Below the pieces are notes generated by a model. The model searched no databases and was not told where the DNA came from. It saw only the letters and a program-made list of their open reading frames with translations. Positions 51,146 to 61,496 of a stretch of 64,000 bases of DNA are shown here, piece by piece; the first letter of the stretch is position 1, and each line of letters opens with the position of its first letter. Position numbers and translations under genes: made by a program. Source of the stretch: Apium graveolens (Eukaryota; Streptophyta; Magnoliopsida; Apiales; Apiaceae); NCBI RefSeq assembly GCF_009905375.1, contig NW_027417625.1, positions 1 through 64,000 of the forward strand. The letters are read 5' to 3'.

Positions 51146-53461
51146 TTAGAAATCCTTTTACCACCTCTTAGTGCCATATGCATACAAGTCAATTTTAGTC
51201 CACATTTTGGTTCTAATTAACCATGTTAGTCACTTCTCACCATATTAGAGTCACTTTGCACCCTATAAAAGTCACTTTCCACCATATATGCAACAATTGA
51301 CATGTTAACATCATATACATCCAATTTGACATCTTTTTACCACCTATTAATGCCACTTTCATACAAGTTAATTTTGTTCCACATTTTGGCTTTAATCAAG
51401 CATGTAAATCATTGTTCACCATATTAGAGTACCTTTACACCCTATAAGAGTCACTTTCCCAATATATTGATACAATTAACATATTAACATCACGTAAATG
51501 CAATTAGACATCCTTTAACCACCTCTTGGTACCCCTTTCCTACAAGTCAATTTTGGGCCACATTTTGGCTCTAATCAATCATGTAAGTGACTTCTCACCA
51601 TATTAGAGTCACTTTGCACCTTATAAGAGTCACTTCCATCATATATTGGTACAATTAACATGTTAACATCATGTACATGCAATTAGAAATCCTTTTACCA
51701 CCTCTTAGTGCCATATTTATACAAGTCAATTTTGGTCCACATTTTGGTTCTAATTAACCATGTTAGTCACTTCTCACCATATTAGAGTCACTTTGCACCC
51801 TATAAGAGTCACTTTCCACCATATATGCAACAATTGACATGTTAACAGCATATACATCCAATTTGACATCCTTTTACCACCTATTAATGCCACTTTCATA
51901 CAAGTTAATTTTGTTCAACATTTTGGTTCTAATCAACTATGTAAGTCACTGTTCACCATATTAGAGTACCTTTACACCCTATAAGAGTCACTTGCCCCAT
52001 ATATTGATACAATTAACATGGTAACATCACGTAAATGCAATTAGACATCCTTTAACCACCTCTTGGTACCCCTTTCCTACAAGTTAATTTTGGGCCACAT
52101 TTTGGCTCTAATCAATCATGTAAGTGACTTCTCACCATATTAGAGTCACTTTGCACCCTATAAGAGTCACTTTCCACAATATAGGCAACAATTGACATGT
52201 TAACATCATATAAATCCAATTTGACATCCTTTTACCACCTATTAATGCCACTTTCATACAAGTTAATTTTGTTCAACATTTTGGCTCTAATCAACCATGT
52301 AAGTCACTGTTCACCATATTAGAGTACCTTTACACCCTATAAGAGTCACTTGCCCCATATATTGATACAATTAACATGTTAACATCACGTAAATGCAATT
52401 AGACATCCTTTAACCACCTCTTGGTACCCATTTCCTACAAGTTAATTTTGGGCCACATTTAGGCTCTAGTCAATCATGTAAGTGACTTCTCCCCATATTA
52501 GAGTCACTTTGCACCTTATAAGAGTCACTTCCATCATATATTGGTACAATTAACATGTTAACATCATGTACATGCAATTAGAAATCCTTTTACCACCTCT
52601 TAGTGCTATATTCATACAAGTCAATTTTGGTCCACATTTTGGTTCTAATTAACCATGTTAGTCACTTCTCACCATATTAGAGTCACTTTGCACCCTATAA
52701 GGGTCACTTTCCACCATATATGCAACAATTAACATGTTAACATCATATACATCCAATTTGACATCCTTTTACCACCTATTAATGCCACTTTCATACAAGT
52801 TAATTTTGTTCAACATTTTGGTTCTAATCAACTATGTAAGTCACTGTTCACCATATTAGAGTACCTTTACACCCTATAAGAGTCACTTGCCCCATATATT
52901 GATACAATTAACATGTTAACATCACGTAAATGCAATTAGACATCCTTTAACCACCTCTTGGTACCCCTTTCCTACAAGTTAATTTTGGGCCACATTTTGG
53001 CTCTAATCAATCATGTAAGTGACTTCTCACCATATTAGAGTCACTTTGCACCCTATAAGAGTCACTTTCCACAATATATGCAACAATTGACATGATAACA
53101 TCATATACATCCAATTTGACATCCTTTTACCACCTATTAATGCCACTTTCATACAAGTTAGTTTTGTTCAACATTTTGACTCTAATCAACCATGTAAGTC
53201 ACTGTTCACCATAGTAGAGTACCTTTACACCCTATAAGAGTCACTTGCCCCATATATTGATACAATTAGCATGTTAACATCACGTAAATGCATTTAGACA
53301 TCCTTTAACCACCTCTTGGTACCCCTTTCCTACAAGTTAATTTTGGGCCACATTTAGGCTCTAATTAATCATCTAAGTGACTTCTCCCATATTAGAGTCA
53401 CTTTGCACCTTATAAGAGTCACTTCCATCATATATTGGTACAATTAACATGTTACATGCAA

Positions 53462-56400
53462 TTAGAAATCCTTTTACCACCTCTTAGTGCCATATTCATA
53501 CAAGTCAATTTTAGTCCACATTTTGGTTCTAATTAACCATGTTAGTCACTTCTCACCATATTAGAGTCACTTTGCACCCTATAAAAGTCACTTTCCACCA
53601 TATATGCAACAATTGACATGTTAACATCATATACATCCAATTTGACATCCTTTTACCACCTATTAATGCCACTTTCATACAAGTTAATTTTGTTCCACAT
53701 TTTCGCTTTAATCAAGCATGTAAGTCATTGTTCACCATATTAGAGTACCTTTACACCCTATAAGAGTCACTTGCCCAATATATTGATACAATTAACATAT
53801 TAACATCACGTAAATGCAATTAGACATCCTTTAACCACCTCTTGGTATCCCTTTCCTACAAGTCAATTTTGGGCCACATTTTGGCTCTAATCAATCATGT
53901 AAGTGACTTCTCACCATATTAGAGTCACTTTGCACCTTATAAGAGTCACTTGCCATCATATATTGGTACAATTAACATGTTAACATCATGTACATGCAAT
54001 TAGAAATCCTTTTACCACCTCTTAGTGCCATATTCATACAAGTCAATTTTGGTCCGCATTTTGGTTCTAATTAACCATGTTAGTCACTTCTCACCATATT
54101 AGAGTCACTTTGCACCCTATAATAGTCACTTTCCACCATATATGCAACAATTGATATGTTAACAGCATATACATCCAATTTGACATCCTTTTACCACTAT
54201 TAATGCCACTTTCATACAAGTTAATTTTGTTTAACATTTTGGTTCTAATCAATTATGTAAGTCACTGTTCACCATATTAGAGTACCTTTACACCCTATAA
54301 GAGTCACTTGCCCCATATATTGATACAATTAACATGTTAACATCACGTAAATGCAATTAGACATCCTTTAACCACCTCTTGGTACGCCTTTCCTACAAGT
54401 TAATTTTGGGCCACATTTTGGCTATAATCAATCATGTAAGTGACTTCTCACCATATTAGAGTCACTTTGCACCCTATAAGAGTCACTTTCTACAATATAT
54501 GCAACAATTGACATGTTAACATCATATACATCCAATTTGACATCCTTTTACCACCTATTAATGCCACTTTCATACAAGTTAATTTTGTTCAACATTTTGG
54601 CTCTAATCAACCATGTAAGTCACTGTTCACCATATTAGAGTACCTTTACACCCTATAAGAGTCACTTGCCCCATATATTGATACAATTAACATGTTAACA
54701 TCACGTAAATGCAATTAGACATCCTTTAACAACCTCTTGGTACCCGTTTCCTACAAGTTAATTTTGGGCCACATTTAGGCTCTAATTAATCATATAAGTG
54801 ACTTCTCACCATATTAAAGTCACTTTGCACCTTATAAGAGTCACTTCCATCATATATTGGTACAATTAACATGTTAACATCATGTCCATGCAATTAGAAA
54901 TCCTTTTACCACCTCTTAGTGCCATATTCATACAAGTCAATTTTGGTCCACATTTTGGTTGTAATTAACCATGTTAGTCACTTCTCACCATATTAGAGTC
55001 ACTTTGCACCCTATAAGAGTCACTTTCCACCATATATGCAACAATTGACATGTTAACATCATATACATCCAATTTGACATCCTTTTACCACCTATTAATG
55101 CCACTTTCATACAAGTTAATTTTGTTCCACATTTTGGCTCTAATCAAGCATGTAAGTCATTGTTCACCATATTAGAGTACCTTTACACCCTATAAGAGTC
55201 ACTTGCCCAATATATTGATACAATTAACATATTAACATCACGTAAATGCAATTAGACATCCTTTAACCACCTCATGGTACCCCTTTCCTACAAGTCAATT
55301 TTGGGCCACATTTTGGCTCTAATCACTCATGTAAGTGACTTCTCACCATATTAGAGTCACTTTGCACCCTATAAGAGTCACTTTCCACCATATATGCAAC
55401 AATTGACATGTTAACAGCATATACATCCAATTTGACATCCTTTTACCACCTATTAATGCCACTTTCATACAAGTTAATTTTGTTCAACATTTTGGTTCTA
55501 ATCAACTATGTAAGTCACTGTTCACCATATTAGAGTACCTTTACACCCTATAAGAGTCACTTGCCCCATATATTGATACAATTAACATATTAACATCACG
55601 TAAATGCAATTAGACATCCTTTAACCACCTCTTGGTACCCCTTTCCTACAAGTCAATTTTGGGCCACATTTTGGCTCTAATCAATCATGTAAGTGACTTC
55701 TCACCATATTAGAGTCACTTTGCACCTTATAAGAGTCACTTCCATCATATATTGGTACAATTAACATGTTAACATCATGTACATGCAATTAGAAATCCTT
55801 TTACCACCTCTTAGTGCCATATGCATACAAGTCAATTTTAGTCCACATTTTGGTTCTAATTAACCATGTTAGTCACTTCTCACCATATTAGAGTCACTTT
55901 GCACCCTATAAAAGTCACTTTCCACCATATATGCAACAATTGACATGTTAACATCATATACATCCAATTTGACATCTTTTTACCACCTATTAATGCCACT
56001 TTCATACAAGTTAATTTTGTTCCACATTTTGGCTTTAATCAAGCATGTAAATCATTGTTCACCATATTAGAGTACCTTTACACCCTATAAGAGTCACTTT
56101 CCCAATATATTGATACAATTAACATATTAACATCACGTAAATGCAATTAGACATCCTTTAACCACCTCTTGGTACCCCTTTCCTACAAGTCAATTTTGGG
56201 CCACATTTTGGCTCTAATCAATCATGTAAGTGACTTCTCACCATATTAGAGTCACTTTGCACCTTATAAGAGTCACTTCCATCATATATTGGTACAATTA
56301 ACATGTTAACATCATGTACATGCAATTAGAAATCCTTTTACCACCTCTTAGTGCCATATTTATACAAGTCAATTTTGGTCCACATTTTGGTTCTAATTAA

Positions 56401-58104
56401 CCATGTTAGTCACTTCTCACCATATTAGAGTCACTTTGCACCCTATAAGAGTCACTTTCCACCATATATGCAACAATTGACATGTTAACAGCATATACAT
56501 CCAATTTGACATCCTTTTACCACCTATTAATGCCACTTTCATACAAGTTAATTTTGTTCAACATTTTGGTTCTAATCAACTATGTAAGTCACTGTTCACC
56601 ATATTAGAGTACCTTTACACCCTATAAGAGTCACTTGCCCCATATATTGATACAATTAACATGGTAACATCACGTAAATGCAATTAGACATCCTTTAACC
56701 ACCTCTTGGTACCCCTTTCCTACAAGTTAATTTTGGGCCACATTTTGGCTCTAATCAATCATGTAAGTGACTTCTCACCATATTAGAGTCACTTTGCACC
56801 CTATAAGAGTCACTTTCCACAATATAGGCAACAATTGACATGTTAACATCATATAAATCCAATTTGACATCCTTTTACCACCTATTAATGCCACTTTCAT
56901 ACAAGTTAATTTTGTTCAACATTTTGGCTCTAATCAACCATGTAAGTCACTGTTCACCATATTAGAGTACCTTTACACCCTATAAGAGTCACTTGCCCCA
57001 TATATTGATACAATTAACATGTTAACATCACGTAAATGCAATTAGACATCCTTTAACCACCTCTTGGTACCCATTTCCTACAAGTTAATTTTGGGCCACA
57101 TTTAGGCTCTAGTCAATCATGTAAGTGACTTCTCCCCATATTAGAGTCACTTTGCACCTTATAAGAGTCACTTCCATCATATATTGGTACAATTAACATG
57201 TTAACATCATGTACATGCAATTAGAAATCCTTTTACCACCTCTTAGTGCTATATTCATACAAGTCAATTTTGGTCCACATTTTGGTTCTAATTAACCATG
57301 TTAGTCACTTCTCACCATATTAGAGTCACTTTGCACCCTATAAGGGTCACTTTCCACCATATATGCAACAATTAACATGTTAACATCATATACATCCAAT
57401 TTGACATCCTTTTACCACCTATTAATGCCACTTTCATACAAGTTAATTTTGTTCAACATTTTGGTTCTAATCAACTATGTAAGTCATTGTTCACCATATT
57501 AGAGTACCTTTACACCCTATAAGAGTCACTTGCCCCATATATTGATACAATTAACATGTTAACATCACGTAAATGCAATTAGACATCCTTTAACCACCTC
57601 TTGGTACCCCTTTCCTACAAGTTAATTTTGGGCCACATTTTGGCTCTAATCAATCATGTAAGTGACTTCTCACCATATTAGAGTCACTTTGCACCCTATA
57701 AGAGTCACTTTCCACAATATATGCAACAATTGACATGATAACATCATATACATCCAATTTGACATCCTTTTACCACCTATTAATGCCACTTTCATACAAG
57801 TTAATTTTGTTCAACATTTTGACTCTAATCAACCATGTAAGTCACTGTTCACCATAGTAGAGTACCTTTACACCCTATAAGAGTCACTTGCCCCATATAT
57901 TGATACAATTAGCATGTTAACATCACGTAAATGCATTTAGACATCCTTTAACCACCTCTTGGTACCCCTTTCCTACAAGTTAATTTTGGGCCACATTTAG
58001 GCTCTAATTAATCATCTAAGTGACTTCTCCCATATTAGAGTCACTTTGCACCTTATAAGAGTCACTTCCATCATATATTGGTACAATTAACATGTTACAT
58101 GCAA
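53462..58104. repeat. 26-mer higher-order repeat, copy 2 (4643 bp)
   Basis: This is a direct repeat of the previous unit with A heads at 53462, 54000, 54894, 55789, 56326 and 57221. Reading the two side by side I noticed only a handful of differences: one extra T at about 54231 ('tttgtttaac' for 'tttgttaac'), 'gtcattgttc' for 'gtcactgttc' at about 57483, and 'gttaatttt' for 'gttagtttt' at about 57800. This is the youngest-looking duplication in the window apart from the doubtful 6485-bp one. Confidence 0.92.
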
Positions 58105-61100
58105 TTAGAAATCCTTTTAACACCTCTTAGTGCCATATTCATACAAGTCAATTTTAGTCCACATTTTGGTTCTAATTAACCATGTTAGTCACTTCTCACC
58201 ATATTAGAGTCACTTTGCACCCTATAAAAGTCACTTTCCACCATATATGCAACAATTGACATGTTAACATCATATACATCCAATTTGACATCCTTTTACC
58301 ACCTATTAATGTCACTTTCATACAAGTTAATTTTGTTCCACATTTTGGCTTTAATCAAGCATGTAAGTCATTGTTCACCATATTAGAGTACCTTTACACC
58401 CTATAAGAGTCACTTGCCCAATATATTGATACAATTAACATATTAACTTCACGTAAATGCAATTAGACATCCTTTAACCACCTCTTGGTACCCCTTTCCT
58501 ACAAGTCAATTTTGGGCCACATTTTGGCTCTAATCAATCATGTAAGTGACTTCTCACCATATTAGAGTCACTTTGCACCTTATAAGAGTCACTTGACATC
58601 ATATATTGGTACAATTAACATGTTAACATCATGTACATGCAATTAGAAATCCTTTTACCACCTCTTAGTGCCATATTAATACAAGTCAATTTTGGTCCCC
58701 ATTTTGGCTCTAATCAATCATGTAAGTGACTTCTCACCATATTAGAGTCACTTTGCACCCTATAAGAGTCACTTTCCACCATATATGCAACAATTGACAT
58801 GTTAACAGCATATAAATCCAATTTGACATCCTTTTACCACCTATTAATGCCACTTTCATACAAGTTAATTTTGTTCAACATTTTGGTTCTAATCAACTAT
58901 GTAAGTCACTGTTCACCATATTAGAGTACCTTTACACCCTATAAGAGTCACTTGCCCCATATATTGATACAATTAACATATTAACATCACGTAAATGCAA
59001 TTAGACATCCTTTAACCACCTCTTGGTACCCCTTTCCTACAAGTCAATTTTGGGCCACATTTTGGCTCTAATCAATCATGTAAGTGACTTCTCACCATAT
59101 TAGAGTCACTTTGCACCTTATAAGAGTCACTTCCATCATATATTGGTACAATTAACATGTTAACATCATGTACATGCAATTAGAAATCCTTTTACCACCT
59201 CTTAGTGCCATATTCATACAAGTCAATTTTAGTCCACATTTTGGTTCTAATTAACCATGTTAGTCACTTCTCACCATATTAGAGTCACTTTGCACCCTAT
59301 AAAAGTCACTTTCCACCATATATGCAACGATTGACATGTTAACATCATATACATCCAATTTGACATCCTTTTACCACCTATTAATGCCACTTTCATACAA
59401 GTTAATTTTGTTCCACATTTTGGCTTTAATCAAGCATGTAAGTCATTGTTCACCATATTAGAGTACCTTTACACCCTATAAGAGTCACTTTCCCAATATA
59501 TTGATACAATTAACATATTAACATCACGTAAATGCAATTAGACATCTTTTAACCACCTCTTGGTACCCCTTTCCTACAAGTCAATTTTGGGCCACATTTT
59601 GGCTCTAATCAATCATGTAAGTGACTTCTCACCATATTAGAGTCACTTTGCACCTTATAAGAGTCACTTGCCATCATATATTGGTACAATTAACATGTTA
59701 ACATCATGTACATGCAATTAGAAATCCTTTTACCACCTCTTAGTGCCATATTTATACAAGTCAATTTTGGTCCACATTTTGGTTCTAATTAACCATGTTA
59801 GTCACTTCTCACCATATTAGAGTCACTTTGCACCCTATAAGAGTCACTTTCCACCATATATGCAACAATTGACATGTTAACAGCATATACATCCAATTTG
59901 ACATCCTTTTACCACCTATTAATGCCACTTTCATACAAGTTAATTTTGTTCAACATTTTGGTTCTAATCAACTATGTAAGTCACTGTTCACCATATTAGA
60001 GTACCTTTACACCCTATAAGAGTCACTTGCCCCATATATTGATACAATTATCATGGTAACATCACGTAAATGCAATTAGACATCCTTTAACCACCTCTTG
60101 GTACTCCTTTCCTACAAGTTAATTTTGGGCCACATTTTGGCTCTAATCAATCATGTAAGTGACTTCTCACCATATTAGAGTCACTTTGCACCCTATAAGA
60201 GTCACTTTCCACAATATAGGCAACAATTGACATGTTAACATCATATAAATCCAATTTGACATCCTTTTACCACCTATTAATGCCACTTTCATACAAGTTA
60301 ATTTTGTTCAACATTTTGGCTCTAATCAACCATGTAAGTCACTGTTCACCATATTAGAGTACCTTTACACCCTATAAGAGTCACTTGCCCCATATATTGA
60401 TACAATTAACATGTTAACATCACGTAAATGCAATTAGACATCCTTTAACCACCTCTTGGTACCCATTTCCTACAAGTTAATTTTGGGCCACATTTAGGCT
60501 CTAATCAATCATGTAAGTGACTTCTCCCCATATTAGAGTCACTTTGCACCTTATAAGAGTCACTTCCATCATATATTGGTACAATTAACATGTTAACATC
60601 ATGTACATGCAATTAGAAATCCTTTTACCACCTCTTAGTGCTATATTCATACAAGTCAATTTTGGTCCACATTTTGGTTCTAATTAACCATGTTAGTCAC
60701 TTCTCACCATATTAGAGTCACTTTGCACCCTATAAGGGTCACTTTCCACCATATATGCAACAATTAACATGTTAACATCATATACATCCAATTTGACATC
60801 CTTTTACCACCTATTAATGCCACTTTCATACAAGTTAATTTTGTTCAACATTTTGGTTCTAATCAACTATGTAAGTCACTGTTCACCATATTAGAGTACC
60901 TTTACACCCTATAAGAGTCACTTGCCCCATATATTGATACAATTAACATGTTAACATCACGTAAATGCAATTAGACATCCTTTAACCACCTCTTGGTACC
61001 CCTTTCCTACAAGTTAATTTTGGGCCACATTTTGGCTCTAATCAATCATGTAAGTGACTTCTCACCATATTAGAGTCACTTTGCACCCTATAAGAGTCAC

Positions 61101-61496
61101 TTTCCACAATATATGCAACAATTGACATGATAACATCATATACATCCAATTTGACATCCTTTTACCACCTATTAATGCCACTTTCATACAAGTTAATTTT
61201 GTTCAACATTTTGACTCTAATCAACCATGTAAGTCACTGTTCACCATAGTAGAGTACCTTTACACCCTATAAGAGTCACTTGCCCCATATATTGATACAA
61301 TTAGCATGTTAACATCACGTAAATGCATTTAGACATCCTTTAACCACCTCTTGGTACCCCTTTCCTACAAGTTAATTTTGGGCCACATTTAGGCTCTAAT
61401 TAATCATCTAAGTGACTTCTCCCATATTAGAGTCACTTTGCACCTTATAAGAGTCACTTCCATCATATATTGGTACAATTAACATGTTACATGCAA
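58105..61496. repeat. 26-mer derivative lacking seven monomers (3392 bp)
   Basis: A heads at 58105, 58643, 59180, 59718 and 60613 give 3-3-3-5-5. The unit is 1251 bp shorter than its 26-mer neighbours, which is seven monomers. The two 5-mers expected after the first trimer are replaced by one trimer whose A is an A/C hybrid (58643). The end of the unit again matches the 26-mer, including the 10-bp deletion at 61481. Confidence 0.87.
58643..59179. repeat. Rearranged trimer with A/C-hybrid first monomer
   Basis: The first monomer starts as an A ('ccatattaatacaagtc', 'ttggtcccc') and switches at the shared CATTTTGG to a C/A-hybrid body ('ctctaatcaatcatgtaag', 'tttccaccatatatgc'). It is followed by B and C. 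This is the scar of an internal deletion within a 5-mer: 5 minus 2 monomers gives 3. The A head type is otherwise known at 29488, 35972 and 38473, so the donor was not the local 26-mer alone. Confidence 0.82.

Larger units (their letters stand above)
48820..53461. repeat. 26-mer higher-order repeat, copy 1 (4642 bp)
   Basis: A heads at 48820, 49358, 50251, 51146, 51683 and 52578 give a 3-5-5-3-5-5 pattern: two related 13-mers (2326 and 2316 bp). Markers are 'ccgcattttgg' in the second A, 'gtccatgcaatt' before the third unit, 'aatcactcatg' at 50677, 'ccatatgcatac' at 51173 and 'atgttacatgc' at the end. All recur 4642-4643 bp later. Confidence 0.92.
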
